Assembly: GCA_031257945.1 (NCBI GenBank)
Contig: JAIRNU010000092.1
Location: 1 to 10,507, forward strand
Direction of reading: 5' to 3'
From: Holosporales bacterium
Lineage (GTDB): Bacteria > Pseudomonadota > Alphaproteobacteria > BNTO01
DNA: 10,507 nt
The position numbers were made by a program, and so were the translations under genes. Position 1 is the stretch's first letter. Each line of letters begins with the position of its first letter. The notes beneath the pieces were generated by a model that searched no databases, was not told the DNA's origin, and worked only from the letters and a program-made list of their open reading frames with translations. This document shows positions 1 to 6,281 of this stretch, piece after piece.

Positions 1-96
1 TTCTAACTTCATTCTGGAGGCCTTTTTGCTTTTTGTGAATACTGTATTTTTTATTTCGGGCTTTTCAGGCTTTTTTCACTACATATTTTTTCTCAT

Positions 97-852
97 ATGT
101 GTTTGATCTTGGACAATAGAATGTCTATGTTTTTTGGGACTATTATTCGCGGAAGAAAGGGGCGCGGTCTACCAGCGTCATGTGTTCGACCTGCTGATGT
201 ACAAGAATGGGGCAGAGAGCTGCTTTTCCGGTATGGGAAAGATACGCCAGATAATTCGGGAACGATAGGAGTTAATCGCTTCACGCTATTTGGTCAGCCC
301 ATAGACAAGCCAGCAGCAGCGCTTTGGTTTAATACCGGAACACCAACGGATCAATTGCTGGAGCTAGCCGCGCTGGTTTTCTTTTTTGGTACGGGAGTGT
401 CTGAATTATTGTACGACCCATTTTTCGCAAGATTTGTGCAAGGCATGAATTATAATGCTTTTGTCAACTATATTAATGAGGGCATACAAGCCGACGATAG
501 CAATAACTGGATCCTTCATTATACGTGTGCGATATGTTCAGATCGAAGGTGTACTGAGTTTTATTCTCATGACAAGGATGTTTGGATGAACCAAAGAAAT
601 GCTGCCGGGTTTAGCCCTTTAAGCATCTGTGTAGCTAGAAATGCCTACGTACAGATTTGTAACTTGATAAGGACGCTTGAAGGGGAGGATCTTGCTTTTG
701 TAGTTTACTATGTTCTGGCGCTTATAAAGATGATCTCTCTTTTAGCGGAGGATGGGGTTGCTAGAGAAGTTGAAGCTTGGAGGATGGCGACAACAGCTCC
801 AGTAGTTGGTTGGGGGAGTGTAGCGCTACTTTCTGATACCAAATCCCATTGA
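97..852 (+). CDS. Putative ankyrin-like repeat protein, function unknown
   Basis: I do not recognise the whole 251-residue protein. Residues about 137-197 look like two degenerate ankyrin units: WILHYTCAICS, then NAAGFSPLSICVARN followed by VQICNLI, which resembles the ankyrin pattern N-x-x-G-x-(T/S)-P-L-x-x-A-V followed by a hydrophobic helix. A hydrophobic stretch lies at about residues 88-103 and another at about 200-215. There is no clear signal peptide. The start is uncertain. ATG 97 has no Shine-Dalgarno sequence; ATG 121 (residue 9) has only a weak GGA 6-9 bases upstream. Ankyrin proteins are common effectors or scaffolds in intracellular bacteria, but that role is inferred. The stop at 850-852 is followed five bases later by a short ORF in another frame, which may be the original C-terminus. 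The 96 bases upstream are T-rich and hold no gene I can support. Confidence 0.6.
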   Translation: MCLILDNRMSMFFGTIIRGRKGRGLPASCVRPADVQEWGRELLFRYGKDTPDNSGTIGVNRFTLFGQPIDKPAAALWFNTGTPTDQLLELAALVFFFGTGVSELLYDPFFARFVQGMNYNAFVNYINEGIQADDSNNWILHYTCAICSDRRCTEFYSHDKDVWMNQRNAAGFSPLSICVARNAYVQICNLIRTLEGEDLAFVVYYVLALIKMISLLAEDGVAREVEAWRMATTAPVVGWGSVALLSDTKSH

Positions 853-856
853 TAGC

Positions 857-1021
857 ATGACAGATGTGGCTCCGGAAAGGCCTTCCGTCCCAGAGCATTC
901 ATTGGTTCCATCTGTAACACCATTTTCGAGATTTGGTATTAGTGGTGAAAAAAATCATGAAGAAGTAGCAAAAACAGGAGCAAAGGGCTTGATTTTTAAT
1001 AGGCATAATAGTACTGTGTAA
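857..1021 (+). CDS. Small 54-codon ORF, possible frameshifted tail of the upstream gene
   Basis: An ATG at 857 opens 54 codons that end in TAA at 1019-1021, four bases after the stop of the ankyrin-like gene and in a different frame. The same frame is open back to 824, just after a TAG at 821-823, so it overlaps the end of the upstream gene. This is what a small insertion or deletion near 824-852 would leave behind. The peptide is rich in Pro, Ser and Glu in its first half and basic at the end, with no recognisable domain and no Shine-Dalgarno sequence. It could equally be an independent small gene or chance. Confidence 0.25.
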   Translation: MTDVAPERPSVPEHSLVPSVTPFSRFGISGEKNHEEVAKTGAKGLIFNRHNSTV

Positions 1022-1111
1022 AGTAACGAGTAGTTTTTTCGAACGTACCTTGAAGTAATAGTCTGTTTATATGATTTTTTATATGGGGATTTTAGGAAAA
1101 CACGACGCCTA

Positions 1112-1206
1112 TGCGGTACCAGGGAGGTTCCCGAGCCGCAGCTATTGGCCCTAAAGACGCTATGCGCAGCAGCGACAAGACGCGTATGTCTGGTGGTGTG
1201 GTCCAA
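1112..1206 (+). other. Candidate structured RNA or leader upstream of the ATP/ADP translocase gene
   Basis: This part of the 265-base spacer folds well on paper. Hairpin A pairs TGCGG (1112-1116) with CCGCA (1136-1140), enclosing GGGA (1122-1125) paired with TCCC (1129-1132). Hairpin B pairs AGAC (1155-1158) with GTCT (1188-1191) and TATGCG (1161-1166) with CGCGTA (1181-1186, one G-U). It is closed further out by TTGG-x-CC (1145-1151) with GG-x-CCAA (1200-1206). I do not recognise it as SRP RNA, tmRNA, 6S or RNase P RNA. It could be a leader of the downstream gene or a separate RNA. A 59-codon ORF (1111-1290) also runs through it, so coding pressure is an alternative explanation. Confidence 0.3.
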
Positions 1207-1286
1207 GGTCGACACAATGGAAACCTGCTAAGAAAATTCACATTAACGCGCTTTAATACACGTTCGACTTTTTTGAGGATTTTTGT

Positions 1287-2852
1287 ATGAGTAATACTAA
1301 AGCAGAGCAACCAGTTCAGGATTTTACAGGATGGCGCAATTATCTATGGCCAATCCATAACTACGAATTAAAGAAATTTTTGCCTATGGGCTTGATGATG
1401 CTGTTCGTGCTATTTAACTACACGTTAATGCGCGACACCAAGGACGTTCTTGTGATTACAGCGGCGGGAAGTGGCGCAGAAGTCGTAAGTTTCCTTAAAT
1501 TAGGGGGGGTCTTGCCGTGTGCTGTGCTGTTTATGTTTTTCTACGTTAAAATGGCCAACCTGATGAGTAGCGAAAAGATATTCTACACGTTGGTGTCGGC
1601 CTTCATGATATTTTTCGCCTTGTTCGGCTTTGTTATTAATCCCCTGGTCTCTAGCCTTCATATGAGTGAAGCGACCATGCAGGCCATCCGCGAGACCGCC
1701 CCGAAAAGCTTGTACTGGCCAATTGCCGCGATTGGGAATTGGAGTTTCAGTCTTTTTTATATAATGGCGGAATTGTGGGGCAGCGTCGTGCTTAGTATGC
1801 TGTTTTGGCAGTTCGCCAATGCTACAACGAAAATCTCAGAATCCAAACGGTTTTACGCTTTTTACGGGCTGATCGGGAATTTCGGCCTCATTTTCTCCGG
1901 CGAAATATTGAAGTACGGCTCGCGCGTTGGAGCTGCGGCTAAAGCAGCCGGCCTTGGGGACGGGTATGCCGCAAATTTACGCGTACTTACCGTGGCGATA
2001 ACGCTAGGGTGCCTGGCAATCATGTTCATTTACAATTGGATGCAGAAGAACGTCCTGACAGATCCTAAATTCTTCGATCCGACGCAGGTGAAAAAGAAAA
2101 AGGAAAAATTGCGGTTGTCTTTGGGCGAAAGCTTTAAGTATATATTTAAGTCATCTTACTTAGGCTTAATTTTGATGATTGTCCTAGGATATAATATTTG
2201 TATTAATCTTGTAGAACTCGTATGGAAAAGCCAAGTAAAAATCGCATTCCCTGACCGGAATGACTATAGCCACTTCATGAGTGTTCTGAGCCAGTCTACC
2301 GGCATTTTTACCATTTTCTTCACTTTCATCGGGATGAACATTTTGCGGCGGTGCAGCTGGAGAACAGCAGCATTGGTGAATCCGATAATAGTCATTATTA
2401 CGAGTGTTTTGTTCTTCTTCCTCTTGAATTTCACTCGGTTGAATAGTCCGGATTTCCCGGTAAATTTGGCATTCATTACCACAACGTTAGTAATGTTAAC
2501 GGTATCAGTTGGGTTGGTCCAAAACGTAACATGCAAAGGGACGAAATACTCCCTGTTTGATTCTACCAAACAGATGGCATATATCCCGCTTGATTCAGAG
2601 CTGAAGGCGAAGGGGCAAGCTGCAGTTGAAGTTATCGGTGGGCGCTTCGGTAAATCCGGCGGCGCGATGATTCAAGCGATTTTACTGGCGATTTTTGGCG
2701 GGGGTACGACGCTGCTTTCTTTGGCGCCGATTCTTGGGCCGCTTGTTGTTGTGATTGCGACGCTGTGGTTGTTTTCCGTTTTTGGGTTAAGCAAGAAATT
2801 CGTAGCATTGAATGAAAAGAAGGAGGCTGTAGATGCGGAACCTCAAAAATAG
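1287..2852 (+). CDS. tlc: ATP/ADP translocase (Tlc/NTT family nucleotide transporter)
   Basis: An inner-membrane carrier of the non-mitochondrial NTT family. Family members of this type exchange host ATP for bacterial ADP, and some move other nucleotides. The 521-residue length fits the usual size of about 500. The N-terminus has the family pattern W-P-I-x-x-x-E-L-K-K-F-L-P (21-33), then MRDTKDVLV (48-56), AELWGS (161-166), NLVELVWK (307-314) and GGRFGKSGGA (451-460). The charged residues K52, E162, E310 and K456 sit where family studies place residues needed for transport. About 11-12 hydrophobic segments can be counted, and the tail is short and charged. ATG 1287 is preceded by GAGG at 1275-1278 with 8-base spacing, so this start is firm. 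The specificity for ATP/ADP rather than other nucleotides is inferred from the conserved motifs. The gene is monocistronic on the sequence evidence, with large spacers on both sides. Confidence 0.95.
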   Translation: MSNTKAEQPVQDFTGWRNYLWPIHNYELKKFLPMGLMMLFVLFNYTLMRDTKDVLVITAAGSGAEVVSFLKLGGVLPCAVLFMFFYVKMANLMSSEKIFYTLVSAFMIFFALFGFVINPLVSSLHMSEATMQAIRETAPKSLYWPIAAIGNWSFSLFYIMAELWGSVVLSMLFWQFANATTKISESKRFYAFYGLIGNFGLIFSGEILKYGSRVGAAAKAAGLGDGYAANLRVLTVAITLGCLAIMFIYNWMQKNVLTDPKFFDPTQVKKKKEKLRLSLGESFKYIFKSSYLGLILMIVLGYNICINLVELVWKSQVKIAFPDRNDYSHFMSVLSQSTGIFTIFFTFIGMNILRRCSWRTAALVNPIIVIITSVLFFFLLNFTRLNSPDFPVNLAFITTTLVMLTVSVGLVQNVTCKGTKYSLFDSTKQMAYIPLDSELKAKGQAAVEVIGGRFGKSGGAMIQAILLAIFGGGTTLLSLAPILGPLVVVIATLWLFSVFGLSKKFVALNEKKEAVDAEPQK

Positions 2853-2865
2853 GATAATCCGGCGG

Positions 2866-2908
2866 TTGGTTAGGACAGAGTCGGGGAGTTATAATATTTT
2901 GGTATAAT
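2866..2908 (+). promoter_or_regulatory. Promoter region with extended -10, probably for the structured RNA
   Basis: A perfect extended -10, TGGTATAAT, lies at 2900-2908 and would start RNA near A2914. A second TATAAT at 2890-2895 lies 18 bases downstream of a weak -35, TTGGTT (2866-2871). The extended -10 is the better candidate because its own -35 position carries no consensus and TGn elements compensate for that. It sits about 50 bases after the translocase stop and points at the folded segment that follows. Confidence 0.5.
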
Positions 2909-2913
2909 TCGCT

Positions 2914-3054
2914 ACAAAAAAACCTGGGGGAAGGGCTATTTAATTCTTAGACAAATACGGCAGGAAGTCTCGGCCTTTAATTCTAGCAGTGGCCTGGATT
3001 TCTGCCGTCTTCTCCCTTGGTGGAGAATTAAACTTGGCGTCCCGCACGGACAGC
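2914..3054 (+). ncRNA. Candidate structured RNA with pseudoknot potential (sRNA or long leader)
   Basis: Pairings read directly from the sequence are as follows. GGGGGAAG (2926-2933) pairs with CTTCTCCC (3009-3016), with CC (2923-2924) against GG (3019-3020) outside it. ACGGCAGGAA (2957-2966) pairs with TTTCTGCCGT (2999-3008), stacked directly on the first stem. TCT (2968-2970) pairs with GGA (2996-2998), and GGCC (2972-2975) with GGCC (2991-2994), closing a 15-base loop. That loop contains TTTAATTCT (2976-2984), and the 5' side bulge contains a second exact copy (2939-2947). Both copies are perfectly complementary to AGAATTAAA (3024-3032) just downstream, so one of two exclusive pseudoknots can form. 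A small hairpin follows (GTCC 3039-3042 with GGAC 3048-3051). There is no U-run, so it is not an ordinary intrinsic terminator. I do not recognise a known RNA family. Confidence 0.45.
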
Positions 3055-3075
3055 AATTAAGATGTATTGAAGGCG

Positions 3076-3104
3076 TTGTTCATAATAAAAAAATATAATA
3101 TACT
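3076..3104 (+). promoter_or_regulatory. Promoter for the Sel1-repeat gene
   Basis: A -35 TTGTTC (3076-3081) is followed after exactly 17 bases by -10 TATACT (3099-3104), in a very AT-rich stretch. Transcription would begin near 3111, about 27 bases before the GTG start. An overlapping TATAAT at 3094-3099 has no -35 at suitable spacing. If this promoter is used, the Sel1 gene can be expressed independently of the upstream RNA. Confidence 0.5.
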
Positions 3105-3137
3105 AAAACAATGAGGTAATTCTATTGTGAGCTCTTT

Positions 3138-4118
3138 GTGTTTACATTACATCGTTTTTTAGTTTTTCTTGCGCTTACATTTATTGGCTCATTGTATGCA
3201 AGTAGTGAAAGAATTTATAATACGGGACGTGATCATTATCAGCAGGGGTGTGATATTTATCATAATGACCGTCTTAAGGAAGGAGAGCGTCTTCAGCGAG
3301 CCGGCCAAGAATTTACTATTGCAGTACAATATTTCCGGCAAGCCGCGGACCAACAATATCTCCCAGCAATGTATGCATTAGGAGTGTGTTATGAGTTTGG
3401 ACGAGGTGTGAAACAAGATTTCAATGTAGCAGCATTTTACTACAAGAATGCCGCGAGCAAACGGCATACTGCAGCACAGTGTCGCTATGCACTACTTTTA
3501 AAAAAAGGGGCCATAGACGACGGACAAACTACTCCAGCAGATCTTTTAAGAGCCTGCGCTGAGAGGGGATATTATCCAGCGCGGGTTGCGTATGGAAGAC
3601 TTTTAGAGAATGGAGATGGAGTGCTCAAAAATCTTGCTGCCGCAGTGCAGTGTTATCGCGAAGCTGCAGAAGACAATAATCCCGATGGTCTGTACGAGTA
3701 TGGACGGTGTCTCGAGCACGGAATAGTAGTACCACGGGATTTTGATACCGCAGTAACGTACTTTCAAGAGGCTGCTCGTCGAGGGAGTGCCGACGCGCAG
3801 TGTCGCTATGGGCAGTGTTGCGAGTCAGGAATCGGAGTGATGCGGCAGGACGTAGAGCTTGCGGCAGGTTACTACAAACAAGCTGCAGATCAAGATGATG
3901 CGGTAGGGCAGTATAACTATGGACGGTGTCTTGAATTCGGAAGCGGGGTGCTGCGGGATGTGGATGCCGCTATAGAGTGGTATCGCCGTGCCGCAGGGCA
4001 AGGGTATGCCCCTGCTGTAGCGCGCTTACAACAATTAGCGCCGCAACCAGCGCCGCCTGCGAATGATGATCTGATAATTTTTGAGCCTGCGGATGATGAT
4101 TTGATAATTTTGGAGTAG
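3138..4118 (+). CDS. Exported Sel1-repeat protein with C-terminal tandem clathrin-box-like motif
   Basis: A 326-residue protein. Residues 1-21 form a Sec signal peptide: basic start, hydrophobic FLVFLALTFIGSLYA, likely cleavage after A21. Residues 74-290 carry about six Sel1-type alpha-hairpin units with the pattern A-x-Y-x-L/Y-G-x-C/L-Y/L-E-x-G-x-G-V-x-x-D-x-x-x-A-x-x-Y-Y/F-x-x-A-A; the second (about 110-145) is degenerate. Sel1 solenoids bind proteins. A Pro/Ala linker (301-308) leads to the end, made of two tandem decapeptides, PANDDLIIFE and PADDDLIILE. Start: GTG 3138 is the only plausible in-frame start after a stop at 3117-3119; its Shine-Dalgarno is weak, and the signal peptide supports it. 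Exact repeats at DNA level (TATGGACGGTGTCT at 3699 and 3918; CAGTGTCGCTATG at 3477 and 3798) suggest fairly recent repeat duplication. An effector role is inferred, not shown. Confidence 0.9.
   Translation: MFTLHRFLVFLALTFIGSLYASSERIYNTGRDHYQQGCDIYHNDRLKEGERLQRAGQEFTIAVQYFRQAADQQYLPAMYALGVCYEFGRGVKQDFNVAAFYYKNAASKRHTAAQCRYALLLKKGAIDDGQTTPADLLRACAERGYYPARVAYGRLLENGDGVLKNLAAAVQCYREAAEDNNPDGLYEYGRCLEHGIVVPRDFDTAVTYFQEAARRGSADAQCRYGQCCESGIGVMRQDVELAAGYYKQAADQDDAVGQYNYGRCLEFGSGVLRDVDAAIEWYRRAAGQGYAPAVARLQQLAPQPAPPANDDLIIFEPADDDLIILE
4056..4115 (+). repeat. 30-bp tandem duplication at the 3' end of the Sel1 gene
   Basis: Unit 1 (4056-4085) and unit 2 (4086-4115) are in frame, ten codons each, and differ at three bases (AAT/GAT, CTG/TTG, TTT/TTG). 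The third base of unit 2 codons shows one silent change, and the two amino-acid changes are conservative. The second unit is followed directly by the TAG stop. Confidence 0.95.
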
Positions 4119-4178
4119 CAATACCGATTTTGTAAGTAAGACGTGGCAGGGGCGAAAGTAACAAAGAAGTCGCTCTCG

Positions 4179-4196
4179 CTGCTCTAGTTTGAGCAG
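4179..4196 (+). other. 6-bp hairpin downstream of the Sel1 gene
   Basis: CTGCTC (4179-4184) and GAGCAG (4191-4196) form a perfect stem with a 6-base loop. No U-run follows, so it is not a typical intrinsic terminator. It may still stabilise the 3' end of the Sel1 mRNA. Confidence 0.3.
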
Positions 4197-4208
4197 AGTA
4201 GCTGCATA

Positions 4209-4244
4209 AGCGTTTCAGCGGCCGGATTGGGCCGCGAACACGCT
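4209..4244 (+). other. Strong 14-bp hairpin between the Sel1 gene and tssF
   Basis: AGCGT (4209-4213) pairs with ACGCT (4240-4244), TTC (4214-4216) with GAA (4236-4238), and GCGGCC (4218-4223) with GGCCGC (4230-4235). There is one bulged base on each side and a 6-base loop, GGATTG. No U-tract follows, so it is either a Rho-assisted or processing signal, an RNA leader element of tssF, or a DNA cruciform/protein site. The spacer 4119-4314 otherwise shows no gene. A TTGACT at 4246-4251 resembles a -35 box, but I see no good -10 behind it. Confidence 0.45.
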
Positions 4245-4314
4245 ATTGACTTATCCGCTTGTTCAATGTCACCCTTACGTCAGGGACCGCGGCAATTCGT
4301 ATTAATTCGAGGAA

Positions 4315-6240
4315 ATGCCAGGATGTGGGGGTATTAGGCTGTTGAGTATCGCATCAACTAATAAGGAATTCCTCGACTATTACAGTAGGGAAATCGACTT
4401 CCTCCGGAAAGAGGGGGCAGAATTTGCGAAGGAATTCCCAAAAATCGCAGGGCGGCTTAATTTCGATAGTATCGAAACGGCGGACCCGCACGTTGCCCGC
4501 CTGATAGAATCGTTCGCATTTTTAACTGCTAATATTCAGCATAAAATCGATAACGCAGCTTCTAGTTTAACGAATGCTTTAATAGATGTATTGTATCCGC
4601 ATCTTAATAGGCCCCTCCCAGCTATGTCCATTGCTCAATTCAGGGTTAATGATGGCGGGAATAAACCGCCCGCGAATGGATGCTTAATAAAGAGGGCGAC
4701 AGAGCTGTTCGCGTACGCCTCAGACGGCAATATGTGTAAATTCTCCACAATATACCCATTGATTTTATACCCGATCAGGATTGCAAATATTACGATAGTC
4801 CCGTCTGAAGATTATAAGTTTGCAACGATTCCTAATACCATAGACTTTGGGTATAGAAAATTTGGCGAAAAAACAACGTATTTGTGCGAAGTTGTATTGG
4901 AGAGCTTTGGGGGCAATTTTTCAGCATTAGACCTTGGAAATCTGGTGTTTTATATCAACATAGACGAACAAAACTTCAAAAAGCAGTTTTATATGGCGCT
5001 AACATCGCATAAATCACTAACATACTGCGCGCGAGGGGAGGACATGGTTGCGCTGCCGATGTTGCCACATTCGTTGGTTCGCTTGGGGTTAGAGCGCGAT
5101 GAAGTCGCCGTTAACCCTAAAGATCAAGAAAGCCACGCGTATCACTTACTGCAGGAGTACTTCCATTTCCCGGAAAAGTTTATGTTCTTTAAGCTTACAA
5201 AGTTAAATTTCTTGCGGTACCTGCGCGACAGTACTTTTTTGGAAACAAATAGAATAAAGATCTTGTTTCCCCTTGCGGAGGCAACTAATGAATGGGCAAA
5301 CGACATTACTAAAGATAGTTTGCGGCTATACTGTACCCCAATAGTAAATTTATTTTCCGCAACGACTGACCCAATTCCGCTAACAGAAAAACGCGTTTTC
5401 TACCATGTAAGTCAAAACGCCTATAAAGACAGAACTGTAGAGATATACGATATCGAACAGGTGTTCGCGCTGGGCGGGCAATCTAGCGAACCGCAGGAAA
5501 TCCAGCCCTATTTTTCATTTAAAAGCAAGGCTAACATTGCGAGTGCTAATAATCCTAATAGCGCAAACTTTTTGTGGTGGAGCCGCAACTACCCCACGCA
5601 TCACAAAAATATTTATGGAATCGATACGGAGATATCATTTGTTGATGCAAATTTTAATACTGCTAATGCCGGCGAATATATAGTTTATACGAAATCTCTT
5701 TGTAGTAATAGATTCCTTGCCGAAGATGTTCAGCAGAATACCAAATTACAAATAGAGATGGCGTTGCCGGTAAATGCTATTACATGCATAAAAACGCCAG
5801 TTATCCCGCAGTATTCTTTAAAAAAGGGAAAGAATAACGCGAAATTGATAGCCCAATTATCTGTTAATTACCTTGGTTTTCCGTACAGCCAAAATAACGA
5901 TATCTCCGAGAATTTAAGGAAAGTATTGCTTATGCATGTTAGCGACCAAGAACACAGTTCGGCGGTATCGATGCTGCGGGAAATGGTGTCTGTACATGTT
6001 GCGCATACTACTAGGCGTATCGGCAGTGATGCCTGGAGGGGTGTAGTCGATGGTGTGCACGTAAAGATTCATCTAAAAAAGACGGATTGCTTGGCGTCTT
6101 GGTACCTATTATCAGCAATTTTGCAAAAATATTTCTCCATGAATTGTCAGATTAATACATTCGTTGAATTGTCGCTAGTGCTGGACAATGTTGAGGCTTT
6201 TAAGTTGGACGCTATTTCTGGGGAGCAAATGTTCCTATAG
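4315..6240 (+). CDS. tssF: Type VI secretion baseplate subunit TssF
   Basis: TssF (ImpG/VasA family) forms, with TssG and TssK, the wedge of the T6SS baseplate on the cytoplasmic face of the membrane complex. Family hallmarks visible: LDYYSREIDFLRKEGAEF (20-37) followed by AKEFPKIAGRL, the segment LIDVLYPHLNRPLPAMSIAQ (89-108), EYFHFPEKFMFFKL (281-294) and CTPIVNLF (340-347). The length, 641 residues, is slightly above the usual size of about 600. The start is uncertain. ATG 4315 has GAGG only two bases upstream, too close for normal initiation. Typical TssF proteins begin a few residues before the LDYYSRE block, so TTG 4342 (residue 10) is a serious alternative. The gene is followed 41 bases later by tssG on the same strand. 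No other tss gene is in the window. Confidence 0.93.
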   Translation: MPGCGGIRLLSIASTNKEFLDYYSREIDFLRKEGAEFAKEFPKIAGRLNFDSIETADPHVARLIESFAFLTANIQHKIDNAASSLTNALIDVLYPHLNRPLPAMSIAQFRVNDGGNKPPANGCLIKRATELFAYASDGNMCKFSTIYPLILYPIRIANITIVPSEDYKFATIPNTIDFGYRKFGEKTTYLCEVVLESFGGNFSALDLGNLVFYINIDEQNFKKQFYMALTSHKSLTYCARGEDMVALPMLPHSLVRLGLERDEVAVNPKDQESHAYHLLQEYFHFPEKFMFFKLTKLNFLRYLRDSTFLETNRIKILFPLAEATNEWANDITKDSLRLYCTPIVNLFSATTDPIPLTEKRVFYHVSQNAYKDRTVEIYDIEQVFALGGQSSEPQEIQPYFSFKSKANIASANNPNSANFLWWSRNYPTHHKNIYGIDTEISFVDANFNTANAGEYIVYTKSLCSNRFLAEDVQQNTKLQIEMALPVNAITCIKTPVIPQYSLKKGKNNAKLIAQLSVNYLGFPYSQNNDISENLRKVLLMHVSDQEHSSAVSMLREMVSVHVAHTTRRIGSDAWRGVVDGVHVKIHLKKTDCLASWYLLSAILQKYFSMNCQINTFVELSLVLDNVEAFKLDAISGEQMFL

Positions 6241-6281
6241 CCTATTCTTTTTTTACGATTTATTGATATGTGTGAAGTAAT

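Noticed and set aside
2..106. Open hydrophobic plus-strand frame from the left edge
   Set aside because: The Phe-rich reading follows from T-runs in an AT-rich spacer; too short and without any family feature to call a membrane-protein end.
1022..1110. Sigma-70 promoter for tlc using TTGAAG (1050-1055)
   Set aside because: The nearest -10-like hexamer (TATGAT, 1070-1075) is only 14 bases away; the spacing is wrong.
955..1215. 86-codon minus-strand ORF opposite the tlc leader
   Set aside because: Arg/His/Ser-rich composition typical of a chance frame across a folded spacer, no ribosome site, and no family resemblance.
1111..1290. 59-codon ORF on the plus strand whose TGA overlaps the tlc start
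   Set aside because: No recognisable domain, a poorly spaced AGGA as the only Shine-Dalgarno, and the same bases form strong stems; kept only as a competing hypothesis, not annotated as a gene.
3002..3054. Intrinsic terminator after the tlc gene
   Set aside because: The hairpins are strong but no U-tract follows, and the pairing pattern suggests an RNA structure rather than a terminator.
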